Assembly (NCBI GenBank): GCA_019634595.1
Contig: JAHCBC010000003.1
Span: forward strand, 434,001-498,000
DNA: 64,000 nt
Reading direction: 5' to 3'
Source: Akkermansiaceae bacterium
GTDB lineage: Bacteria > Verrucomicrobiota > Verrucomicrobiia > Verrucomicrobiales > Akkermansiaceae
The position numbers and the translations under genes are program-made. Shown here piece by piece: positions 1-7,038 of this stretch; the stretch's first letter is position 1; every line of letters starts with the position of its first letter. The notes under the pieces were generated by a model, which was given only the letters and a program-made list of their open reading frames with translations, did no database searches and was not told the DNA's origin.

Positions 1-250
1 GCATCACCACCTGTTCCTCCCCCTTCTCCTCGGTCAGCGCACGGAGTTCCTCACGCGTCTGGTCCGCCAGCAAGGCCATGGTCCCGCGCGTGCCACCGTC
101 GCCACCGGTCACCCGGAAGAGACCGGAACGGCTGACCGCCTCACCGGGCGCGGCCCCGTTGTCCTCCACCACCAGCGTCGCGCGCGGTGCCTCCTGTGCC
201 ATGGCAAGTGGCAGCAGGACGAGGGAGACGATGAGTGGCGGAAACTTCAT
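1..250 (-). CDS. Secreted hypothetical protein, 3' end outside window
   Basis: The first 83 codons are visible; the frame is open to the window edge, so the C-terminus is missing. The start ATG (248-250) overlaps the stop of the upstream gene by one base (TGATG), which suggests translational coupling. Residues 1-18 form a typical signal peptide (MKFPPLIVSLVLLPLAMA, then Q), so the product is probably exported. The rest of the visible part is hydrophilic and rich in Gly, Arg and Glu, and I recognise no domain in it. Its function is unknown. It probably acts with the membrane protein encoded just upstream, but that is inferred only from the overlap. Confidence 0.6.
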   Translation of the reverse strand, partial: MKFPPLIVSLVLLPLAMAQEAPRATLVVEDNGAAPGEAVSRSGLFRVTGGDGGTRGTMALLADQTREELRALTEEKGEEQVVM

Positions 251-936
251 CAGAATGGATTGATCGTTTCGGGGGAGGGGCTTCCACGTGGATCCAGAAC
301 GAGATTCCCTTCCTCGATCCTCACCCGTGCCATCTTCTCCAGTCCATTGGAGATCTCATCCTTGAACTGGTCCTTCAACTCGGAAAACGACGGCATCACC
401 AGCAGCAGCAGTCCCTGGGGCACCACCAGCTTTCCGAAGCGCCCGCCTTTCTTCAGGTTCGGAAAACTGTCCATATACGCACCACCATCGCGGTGGAGGG
501 CGGTCGAAACGCCATCGGAAGATTCCGTCTGCTCGATCCTCAGGAACATGGAGACGGTGAACGGCCGGCCGAACGCGGAGCGCACCATCACCACCTCAGC
601 GACATCCTGCTCCAGGCGGATGGCCACCCCTTCCAGCTTCACGCTGGCTCCCAGCACGCCGCCTTGTTTCATGGCCAGCGTGCCCGCCAGCCAGCGGTTC
701 ATATCCTCCTCGGAAAGACGGAGGTCATAGCCTCTCTCCACCGCATTGTGGAGCGCCTGGCCGAGATCCCGCGGAGGGGTGCCGGAGATCCCACCATAGC
801 CCTTCACATCCGACAGGTCCTGCGGTTGCGTCGCAAAATACAAAGCCACCGCCAGCCCTATGGCGATCAGGAACAGGAAAGATGAGAAGAGACGCGAGAA
901 GCAGCCGCGGGACTTGGTATTCGATTCTTCGGCCAT
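250..936 (-). CDS. Single-pass membrane protein of unknown function
   Basis: The product has 228 residues. A short Ser/Lys/Arg-rich cytoplasmic tail (residues 1-17) is followed by one strong membrane segment at about 18-36, then a region of about 190 residues outside the membrane. No enzyme motif is visible. The periplasmic part alternates hydrophobic and charged residues and contains a KQGGVLGASVKLEG stretch, so it looks like a folded beta-rich domain. The gene is first in a two-gene minus-strand unit; the next gene starts inside its stop codon. A role in the envelope is inferred from topology only. Confidence 0.7.
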   Translation of the reverse strand: MAEESNTKSRGCFSRLFSSFLFLIAIGLAVALYFATQPQDLSDVKGYGGISGTPPRDLGQALHNAVERGYDLRLSEEDMNRWLAGTLAMKQGGVLGASVKLEGVAIRLEQDVAEVVMVRSAFGRPFTVSMFLRIEQTESSDGVSTALHRDGGAYMDSFPNLKKGGRFGKLVVPQGLLLLVMPSFSELKDQFKDEISNGLEKMARVRIEEGNLVLDPRGSPSPETINPF

Positions 937-982
937 GGGTTGGGGTTTTTCTGGAAAAGGCAGGAAAAGGAAAGCCGGAGAC

Positions 983-1279
983 TCACTCGCCGGATTTGGG
1001 AGCGGCGGGCGCCGGAGCAGGAGCGGACTCGGATTTCGCGGCAGGCGCCGGGGATGAGCCGCTGTCCGCTTTCGCGCCGGCTTGGTAGGAAGCGGAACGG
1101 TAGTCCGTCTGGTAGAAGCCGCCGCCTTTGAAAATCAGACCAGCACCGGTGCCGAGGAGGCGCTTCACCTTTCCGTCACACCCCTCCTGCGGGCAATCCT
1201 CCAGCTTGGCGTCCTTCATGCTTTGAAACACTTCGAAGGTGTGTCCGCATTTCCCGCATTGGTAATCGTAATTCGGCAT
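983..1279 (-). CDS. FmdB-type zinc-ribbon protein
   Basis: A 98-residue protein starting MPNYDYQCGKCGHTFEVFQS, the hallmark of the FmdB / CxxC_CxxC_SSSS regulatory-protein family. Cysteine pairs at residues 8/11 (CGKC) and 29/34 (CPQEGC) would bind one zinc. The family ends near residue 60 with a Gly/Phe/Tyr patch (GGGFYQTDYR), seen here. Residues 66-98 are a low-complexity Ala/Pro/Ser/Lys tail. The start at 1279 is set by the conserved N-terminus; the frame stays open well upstream, but that part is the antisense of the L,D-transpeptidase gene. Family members are usually called putative regulatory proteins; a precise role is not known. Confidence 0.85.
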   Translation of the reverse strand: MPNYDYQCGKCGHTFEVFQSMKDAKLEDCPQEGCDGKVKRLLGTGAGLIFKGGGFYQTDYRSASYQAGAKADSGSSPAPAAKSESAPAPAPAAPKSGE

Positions 1280-1322
1280 AAATTGGAATAAGATCCTTAC
1301 CATTTCCCTCCCATGGCGCAAC

Positions 1323-1342
1323 CCCGGCCTGAGCGGGCCGGG
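1323..1342. other. GC-rich hairpin between divergent genes
   Basis: CCCGGCC at 1323-1329 pairs with GGCCGGG at 1336-1342 around a 6-base loop. It lies in the 126-bp gap between the divergent FmdB and L,D-transpeptidase genes. No T-run follows, so an intrinsic terminator is unlikely; it may be leader structure or chance in GC-rich DNA. Confidence 0.3.
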
Positions 1343-1405
1343 ATGACTGTTCACTTGACCTAGCACCCCGTCCGGACCAAGGTCCGCGCGGAAAACCGAT
1401 CCGCC

Positions 1406-2023
1406 ATGAAGTTTCTCTCCTTGCTTTCCATTTCCTGTCTCGCCGCACTCGCCTTCACCTCCTGTGGTGGTGGTGCGCCTCCCGGTTCGGACTATATGGC
1501 CGGCATCGGCGGCTCCATCCACCGGCAGACTTCCGGCGGTCCCCACCACAAGCCGCCGGCCATCCCGGACGACATTTCCTACTGGGACGGTGACGGAGTC
1601 GTCGGCTCCCCGCTGGTCAAAATCAACCGCGCGCAGCAGAAGGCATTCTTCTACAAAGGCGGCCAGTTGGTCGGCGTTTCCAAGATTTCCAGTGGTGACG
1701 AGGACCACGGCACCCCTCCCGGCACCTACAAGATCACCGAAAAAAGCAAGGACCACCGCTCCTCCCTCTATGGCGTGTTCAAGGACGCCGCGGGCAACAC
1801 CATCGATGACGATGTGGACATCCGCCTGAAGAAGATCCCCGCCGGAGCGACCTTCGTCCGTGCGCCGATGCCGAATTTCATGCGCTTCAACGGCGGTGTC
1901 GGCATGCACACCGGCTACCTCCCCGGCTACGCGGCCTCCCACGGCTGCGTGCGGATGCCCCACCACATGTCCACCAAGTTCTTCGAGAACGTCCAGATGG
2001 GCACGCCGGTGATCGTGGAGTGA
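1406..2023 (+). CDS. L,D-transpeptidase (YkuD family) lipoprotein
   Basis: A 205-residue product. Residues 1-19 form a lipoprotein signal with Cys20 as the probable lipidation site (AFTSC; Phe at -3 is a little unusual). The YkuD fold covers about 65-205: it starts with strand-forming VKINRAQQKAFFY and ends with the catalytic motif SHGCVRM, giving Cys181 as nucleophile with His179 and the upstream MHTG histidine (168). Enzymes of this family make 3-3 peptidoglycan cross-links or attach proteins to peptidoglycan in the periplasm. The stop overlaps the GTG start of the downstream rhodanese gene, so the two may be co-translated. Function is assigned from the motif; the acceptor is not predictable. 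Confidence 0.9.
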   Translation: MKFLSLLSISCLAALAFTSCGGGAPPGSDYMAGIGGSIHRQTSGGPHHKPPAIPDDISYWDGDGVVGSPLVKINRAQQKAFFYKGGQLVGVSKISSGDEDHGTPPGTYKITEKSKDHRSSLYGVFKDAAGNTIDDDVDIRLKKIPAGATFVRAPMPNFMRFNGGVGMHTGYLPGYAASHGCVRMPHHMSTKFFENVQMGTPVIVE

Positions 2024-2385
2024 GCTCCGGAACCATGCTTCCCGATCCCGCAGCCACCGCCGAAGTTTCCCCGGAGTCCGTCGCCGCCTGGATCGATCTG
2101 CCGGAAAACGAACGGCCGCGCCTGATCGACTGCCGTGAGGCGGAGGAACTGGCCATCTGCCGGATCCCCGGCAACGAGTGGGTGCCGCTCGGTGAATTTC
2201 CCGAGCGGGCCGGTGCACTGACGGACGATCCCGCACGGGGTGTGGTGGTCTATTGCCACCACGGCATGAGGTCCATGCGTGCCGCGCTTTTCCTCCGCTC
2301 CCGCGGCTTCACGAACGCGTTCTCCATGCACGGCGGCATCGAGCTGTGGAGCCTGACGGTGGATCCGGAAGTTCCCCGCTATTGA
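2020..2385 (+). CDS. Single-domain rhodanese-like protein
   Basis: A 121-residue single rhodanese domain. The N-terminal CH2A-like motif reads RPRLIDCREAEEL (34-46) and the active loop is VVYCHHGMRS with Cys79 as the persulfide-forming residue. The C-terminal GFTNAFSMHGGIELW matches the usual end of the fold. Such proteins transfer sulfane sulfur or act as sulfur carriers in the cytoplasm; the acceptor is unknown. The GTG at 2020 overlaps the previous stop; ATG 2035 (residue 6) is an equally acceptable start. The following NADH dehydrogenase gene begins 29 bases downstream, so the three genes 1406-4022 could form one transcript. Confidence 0.85.
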   Translation: MSSGTMLPDPAATAEVSPESVAAWIDLPENERPRLIDCREAEELAICRIPGNEWVPLGEFPERAGALTDDPARGVVVYCHHGMRSMRAALFLRSRGFTNAFSMHGGIELWSLTVDPEVPRY

Positions 2386-2414
2386 GGAAACGCGATTCCC
2401 TGTTAGGCTGCGGG

Positions 2415-4022
2415 ATGCCTGACCCTGTGGAAGCCAGCCAGCCGCTCCGTTATAAAGTCCTGGTTCTCGGCGGCGGGTTCGCCGGAGCGTATTGCGCGAA
2501 GGCTCTCGGGAAAATCCTCGGCCCGGAGGCGGTCGATGAAGTGGCGCTGGTCGCGGAACGGAACGCGATGGTGTTCCACCCCATGCTGGCGGAAGTCGCC
2601 GGTTCCGCGCTGGCCCCGCAGGATGTGGTCCACCCGCTCCGGCAGTTCTGCCGCAACGTCGATGTCCTCCAGGCGAAGGTGCAGCACATCGACTGGCAGG
2701 GGAAAAAAGTCATCGTCGATGGCGGGCGCTTCACCCGCAACCAGACCATCCATTTCGAACATCTGGTCGTCACTCTGGGCAGCATCACCGACCTGAGCCG
2801 GGTGCCGGGCATGACCGAACACGGGATGCCGATGAAGTCCGTGACCGACGCCCTCCGCATCCGTTCCGCCATCATCAACCGGCTGGAGGAGGCCAACCTG
2901 GCCAGTGATGAAGACGTGCGCAAACGCCTGCTCACGTTCACCATCGTCGGTGGCGGCTACACGGGGGTGGAGACCGCCGGACAAATCCTCGACCTGGTGA
3001 AAGGCGCGAAGGAATTCTACGCCAACCTGAATGACACACCCGCCCGGGTGATCCTCATCCACAGCCGCGCGCATCTGTTGGAGGAGATCGGCCCGGAACT
3101 CGGGGACCATGCCCAGCGGGTGCTCGAAAAGCGGGGCATGGAGATCATCCTCAACTCCCGCGTCAGCGAGGCGACCGCAGGCAGGATCACCTACAACCAG
3201 ACGAGCTTCATCGGCACGCACACGATCATTTCCAGCATCGGCAACGCCCCGAACCCGGCCGTCATGGACCTGTGCAGGCAGCTCGGCATCGAGCCGGAAA
3301 AAGGCCGCATCCCCACCCTGCCCACCATGCAGGTCGCCGGGCATCCCACCCTGTGGGCGGCGGGCGACTGCGCCGCCGTCCCATGGGACGATGAAGGGGA
3401 GATGAAGACCTCCCCGCCCACCGCCCAGTTCGCTTCGCGCCAAGGCAAACGGATCGGCCGCAACATCGCCGCGGTCCTGAAGGGTGAAAAGCCCGCGCCT
3501 TTCACCTACCGCTACATGGGGCAGCTCGCCACCGTCGGCTCACGGGAAGCGGTCGCGGAGGTGATGGGCTACCGCTTCAGCGGCTTCATCGCCTGGTGGA
3601 TGTGGCGCACCATCTACCTGGCCAAACTACCCGGCACCGCGCGGAAGCTCCGCGTGATCTTCGACTGGACCTTCGAGCTGCTCTTTCCCCGCGACCTCGC
3701 CCTGCCCGTCGCCGCAACCCCGGACCCCATGCCCTCCGTCCACTTCGAAGCGGGCGAAACCTTCATCGAAAAAGGCGACGTCTGCCGTGCCTACCTCATG
3801 GTCCGGTCAGGCCTCATCGCCGCCACCGCCACCGGGGAGGAAGACCGCCACTACGGCCCCGGCAGCATCATCGACCAGACGGAAACCGAAAACGGCCTCT
3901 GGAAACGCAACCTCACCGCCGTGGAAAGCACCGATGCCATCGTCTTCCGCGGCCGCATGCTGGAACTCCTGAAAGGAGGCGTGCGGCTGGTGGGGGCCAC
4001 GCCACTGGAAGCGGGTGGCTGA
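2415..4022 (+). CDS. Type II NADH dehydrogenase-like flavoprotein with C-terminal cyclic-nucleotide-binding-like domain
   Basis: A 535-residue protein. The N-terminal Rossmann motif VLGGGFAGAYCAK binds FAD, and a second motif TIVGGGYTGVETAG near residue 178 binds NAD(P)H. The FAD-closing motif LWAAGDCAAVPW lies near 315-325, followed by the QFASRQGKRIGRNI helix typical of NDH-2. NDH-2 oxidises NADH and reduces quinone at the inner membrane face without pumping protons. Normal NDH-2 proteins end around residue 430. Here another ~95 residues (SVHFEAGETFIEKGDVCRAY... GPGSIIDQ) look like a cyclic-nucleotide-binding or cupin-type beta-roll, a possible regulatory add-on. The start is the ATG at 2415, just before the FAD motif; upstream in-frame sequence is antisense-like and overlaps the rhodanese gene. 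Confidence 0.85.
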   Translation: MPDPVEASQPLRYKVLVLGGGFAGAYCAKALGKILGPEAVDEVALVAERNAMVFHPMLAEVAGSALAPQDVVHPLRQFCRNVDVLQAKVQHIDWQGKKVIVDGGRFTRNQTIHFEHLVVTLGSITDLSRVPGMTEHGMPMKSVTDALRIRSAIINRLEEANLASDEDVRKRLLTFTIVGGGYTGVETAGQILDLVKGAKEFYANLNDTPARVILIHSRAHLLEEIGPELGDHAQRVLEKRGMEIILNSRVSEATAGRITYNQTSFIGTHTIISSIGNAPNPAVMDLCRQLGIEPEKGRIPTLPTMQVAGHPTLWAAGDCAAVPWDDEGEMKTSPPTAQFASRQGKRIGRNIAAVLKGEKPAPFTYRYMGQLATVGSREAVAEVMGYRFSGFIAWWMWRTIYLAKLPGTARKLRVIFDWTFELLFPRDLALPVAATPDPMPSVHFEAGETFIEKGDVCRAYLMVRSGLIAATATGEEDRHYGPGSIIDQTETENGLWKRNLTAVESTDAIVFRGRMLELLKGGVRLVGATPLEAGG

Positions 4023-4050
4023 GGAGGAAGGAACGCGCCGACCTCCGGAG

Positions 4051-4120
4051 GCTGGGAGCGCTGGTCTTCAGACCGGCATCTTCGCTTCATATCGCCGGTC
4101 TGAAGACCGGCGCTCCCAGC
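4051..4120. repeat. Near-perfect 27-bp inverted repeat (REP-like) between convergent genes
   Basis: The arms are 4051-4077 and 4094-4120, identical in reverse complement except at one base, around a 16-base loop. Each arm contains its own small palindrome (GGTCTTCAGACC type). It fills the gap between the 3' ends of the NADH dehydrogenase and cutA genes, where it could serve both strands as a terminator. The form, with nested palindromes and no T-run, fits a dispersed REP-like element. Confidence 0.7.
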
Positions 4121-4132
4121 GGCCAGCCAGCT

Positions 4133-4450
4133 TCAGCCTCTCACCTCCGCCATGATCCAGCGGCCATAGGCTTCCGAGACATCCTCGATGCGGAGGGCCA
4201 CAACCTCCGGCACATCATAAGGGTGGAGGGAAAGCAGCTCATCCCGCAGCGCGGGGAAGCCCGCCGCGGTGGTTTTGAAAATGGCCATCACTTCGCCCTC
4301 CGTTTCGACCTTTCCCTGCCAGCGGTAGATGGAGGTGACGCCGGGCAGAAGATTCACGCACGCAGCCAGTTGCTTTTCCACCAGCAGCGTGCCAATCTGT
4401 CGCGCCTTTTCCTCATCAGGAAACGTCGAGATGACCAGCAAGAGATCCAT
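4133..4450 (-). CDS. cutA: CutA divalent-cation tolerance protein
   Basis: A 105-residue protein matching the whole CutA1 fold: LLLVISTFPDEEKARQIGTLLVE at the N-terminus, LAACVNLLPGVTSIYRWQGK in the middle and HPYDVPEVVALRI near the C-terminus. CutA forms very stable trimers, and the family has been linked to divalent metal tolerance, though its real role is still debated. The ATG at 4448-4450 gives the family's normal length. It is a single gene, convergent with the NADH dehydrogenase gene and divergent from the histidine kinase gene at 4486. Confidence 0.95.
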   Translation of the reverse strand: MDLLLVISTFPDEEKARQIGTLLVEKQLAACVNLLPGVTSIYRWQGKVETEGEVMAIFKTTAAGFPALRDELLSLHPYDVPEVVALRIEDVSEAYGRWIMAEVRG

Positions 4451-4485
4451 TCCCCTGCTTAACCGATAACCGAACGTCCAAAAAG

Positions 4486-5643
4486 GTGAAACCCGGCTTC
4501 CTCGACAAACTCGTTTCCCGGCTGGACAGCGTGGATCCGGGGGAGGTGCACCAACTGGTGACCCGCCTGATCCGGGAGAAGGGGACGCTGACAAAAGTGT
4601 TTGAGGCGCTGCGGGAAGGGGTGATCATCCTGGATCCGGAAAGCCGGGTGGACTTCATGAACACGGCGGCGTGCCAGTTCTTCGGGCTGGACCCGAAGCG
4701 GGCGACCGGCGAGCTGATCGCCAGCCAGATCCGCGGGCTGGACTGGGACAGCCTCGCCCGGCCCGGGCATGCGGTCTCCCGGGATCTGGAGGTGTTTTAT
4801 CCGGACCACCGCTACCTGAATTTCTATCTGGCGCCCATCGAGGACTCCGGAGCGCCGCTGGGACACGTGATGCTGGTGCGCGACCTGACCAGCACACGGG
4901 CGGAGGCGGAGGAAACGCTGGAGACGGAGCGGCTCAACGCGCTGACCCTGCTGGCCGCGGGGGTGGCCCATGAGATCGGGAATCCACTCAACTCGCTGGA
5001 CATCCACCTCCAGTTGATGGGGCGGAAGCTGCGGAAGCTGGCACCGGGTGACCGCGGCCCGCTGGAGGACAACCTGAAGACCGCCCGCGAGGAGATCCAG
5101 CGGCTGGACACCATCCTGAAGCAGTTCCTCCACGCCGTGCGGCCGACGAAGCCGACCCGCGAGCGGTGCGACCTGCATTTCCTGCTGAAGGAAACCCTGA
5201 AGCTGCTGGAGCCGGAACTGGCGTCCCGCAACATCGCCGTGGAGCTGGACCTGGCGGAGTTCCTGCCCCCCGCCAATGTCGATGGCGGCCAGTTCCAGCA
5301 GGTCTTCTACAACCTGATCCGGAACGCCTACCAGGCGCTGCCCGGGCAGAACGGCCGCATCAGTATCCGCACGCGGTTCACCGAATACGAGTTCGTCATC
5401 ACCATCGAGGACAACGGCACCGGCATTTCCCCGGAGCACATGGGGGCCTTGTTCGAGCCTTACCGCACGACGAAATCCTCCGGCTCCGGCCTGGGGCTGC
5501 TCATCGTGCGCCGGATCATCCGGGAGCATGGCGGGGAGATCGAGATCGACAGCAAGGAGAACTCCGGCACCCGCATCCACATCCACCTGCCGCGCGGCGA
5601 CCGCAGCCCGCGGTTGCTCGCCTCACCCACCATCGACCTCTGA
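4486..5643 (+). CDS. NtrB-like soluble PAS histidine kinase
   Basis: A 385-residue kinase with no membrane segment. Residues 30-140 are a PAS domain (VFEALREGVIILDPESRVDFMN...), 150-215 the dimerisation/phosphoacceptor domain with H-box AAGVAHEIGNPLNSL and His162 as phosphorylation site, and 260-370 the ATPase domain with N box NLIRNAYQAL, G1 EDNGTGI and G2 GSGLGLLIVRRI. The architecture is that of NtrB/ZraS-type kinases serving sigma54 activators. The response regulator starts three bases after the stop, so the two clearly form a pair. The start is GTG at 4486. The signal is not predictable from the sequence. Confidence 0.9.
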   Translation: MKPGFLDKLVSRLDSVDPGEVHQLVTRLIREKGTLTKVFEALREGVIILDPESRVDFMNTAACQFFGLDPKRATGELIASQIRGLDWDSLARPGHAVSRDLEVFYPDHRYLNFYLAPIEDSGAPLGHVMLVRDLTSTRAEAEETLETERLNALTLLAAGVAHEIGNPLNSLDIHLQLMGRKLRKLAPGDRGPLEDNLKTAREEIQRLDTILKQFLHAVRPTKPTRERCDLHFLLKETLKLLEPELASRNIAVELDLAEFLPPANVDGGQFQQVFYNLIRNAYQALPGQNGRISIRTRFTEYEFVITIEDNGTGISPEHMGALFEPYRTTKSSGSGLGLLIVRRIIREHGGEIEIDSKENSGTRIHIHLPRGDRSPRLLASPTIDL

Positions 5644-5646
5644 CCC

Positions 5647-7014
5647 ATGCTCCCCACCCTTCTCATCGTCGATGACGAACGCGCCACCCGCGAAGGCCTC
5701 CGCAGCGCGCTGGAGGAGGAGTTCGATGTCTATACCGCCGCCGGGGTGGAGGAAGCCCTGACCATCCTGAAATCCGAGCCGATCCAGCTCCTGCTGACCG
5801 ACCTGCGGCTGGGCGGGGACTCCGGGATGGACCTGCTGGAGATGGCGCAGAAGCTCCCGGAGCCGCCCGTTTCCCTCATCATGACCGCCTATGGCTCCGT
5901 GGACACCGCGGTGGAGGCCATGCGGCGCGGGGCCTGGCACTTCGTCACCAAGCCGCTCAACCTGGACGAGGTGGAGATGCTGCTGAAGCGCGCGCTGCGC
6001 GGACGGACGCTGGAGACGGAGAACCGTCAGCTCGTCACCCAGGTCAAGCAGGCCCACAAGATCGACAAATTGATCGGAAAATCCCCGGCGATGAACCGGG
6101 TGTTCGACCTGATCCGGCAGGTGGCCCCCACCCGCGCCACCATTCTCATCGAAGGCGAATCCGGCACCGGCAAGGAGGTGGTGGCGAACACCCTCCACCA
6201 CCTGTCCGGCCGGCCTTCCGGGAAAATGGTCACCGTGAACTGCGCGGCCCTTTCCCCGCAACTGCTGGAGAGCGAACTTTTCGGCCATGAAAAGGGCGCG
6301 TTCACCGGCGCGGCGCAGAAACGCATCGGCAGGTTCGAGCAGGCGGACGGCGGCACCCTCTTTCTCGATGAAATCGGGGAAATCGACGCCCCCACCCAGG
6401 TGAAGCTGCTGCGGATGCTGTCCGAGCGGACGATCGAGCGGGTCGGCTCCAACACGCCGATCAAGGTGGATGTGCGGGTCATCACCGCGACGAACAAGAA
6501 CCTCCGGGACCTGGTGGAGCAGGGGGATTTCCGCGAGGATCTCTATTTCCGCCTGAATGTGGTGAAACTGGAGATGCCGCCGCTGAGAACCCGGCGCGAA
6601 GACATCGTCCTGCTGGCGAACAGCTTCCTGGGCGAGTTCGCCAAGGAGAACGACCGCCCGAAAAAGCCGCTGACGGACGCGGCGCTGCAGTTGCTGCTGT
6701 CCTACCCATGGCCGGGCAACGTCCGGGAGCTGCGCACGGCCATCGAACACGGGGTGGTGATGAGCAACGATCCCGTCATCGACGTCCGCCATCTGCCCCA
6801 ATTCCTTCATTCCGCGCCGATTCCGAAAGCGGACGCGCCGCTGCTGCTCAAAAACCCGCTTGTCGCGCCTGCCGATTTCAACTTGCATGCGCTCGAAAGC
6901 AACGCGATCCGCGGTGCCCTCGCCGCGGCGGGTGACAACCGGACCCGCGCCGCCGAACTGCTGGGAATCAGCCGCCGCACACTCCAACGCAAATTGAAGG
7001 AATTCAATTTCTGA
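5647..7014 (+). CDS. NtrC-family sigma54-dependent response regulator
   Basis: 455 residues with the full NtrC layout. The receiver domain is 1-120 with DDE acidic pocket, Asp52 as phosphoacceptor, Thr in MTAYGS and Lys in TKPLN. The AAA+ domain (about 140-380) has Walker A GESGTGKE, the sigma54-contact loop GAFTGA at 217-222, Walker B GGTLFLDEIGE and the arginine-finger region. A C-terminal Fis-type helix-turn-helix reads NRTRAAELLGISRRTLQRKLKEF. It should activate sigma54-RNA polymerase at -24/-12 promoters when phosphorylated by the adjacent kinase. Target genes are unknown; candidate sigma54 promoters occur elsewhere in this window. Confidence 0.93.
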   Translation: MLPTLLIVDDERATREGLRSALEEEFDVYTAAGVEEALTILKSEPIQLLLTDLRLGGDSGMDLLEMAQKLPEPPVSLIMTAYGSVDTAVEAMRRGAWHFVTKPLNLDEVEMLLKRALRGRTLETENRQLVTQVKQAHKIDKLIGKSPAMNRVFDLIRQVAPTRATILIEGESGTGKEVVANTLHHLSGRPSGKMVTVNCAALSPQLLESELFGHEKGAFTGAAQKRIGRFEQADGGTLFLDEIGEIDAPTQVKLLRMLSERTIERVGSNTPIKVDVRVITATNKNLRDLVEQGDFREDLYFRLNVVKLEMPPLRTRREDIVLLANSFLGEFAKENDRPKKPLTDAALQLLLSYPWPGNVRELRTAIEHGVVMSNDPVIDVRHLPQFLHSAPIPKADAPLLLKNPLVAPADFNLHALESNAIRGALAAAGDNRTRAAELLGISRRTLQRKLKEFNF

Positions 7015-7038
7015 CGACCCCCAATTCCATCTCCACCT

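Noticed and set aside
1280..2236. Long open frame upstream of the FmdB-type gene on the minus strand
   Set aside because: It is the antisense of the L,D-transpeptidase and rhodanese genes; the family N-terminus (MPNYDYQC) fixes the real start at 1279.
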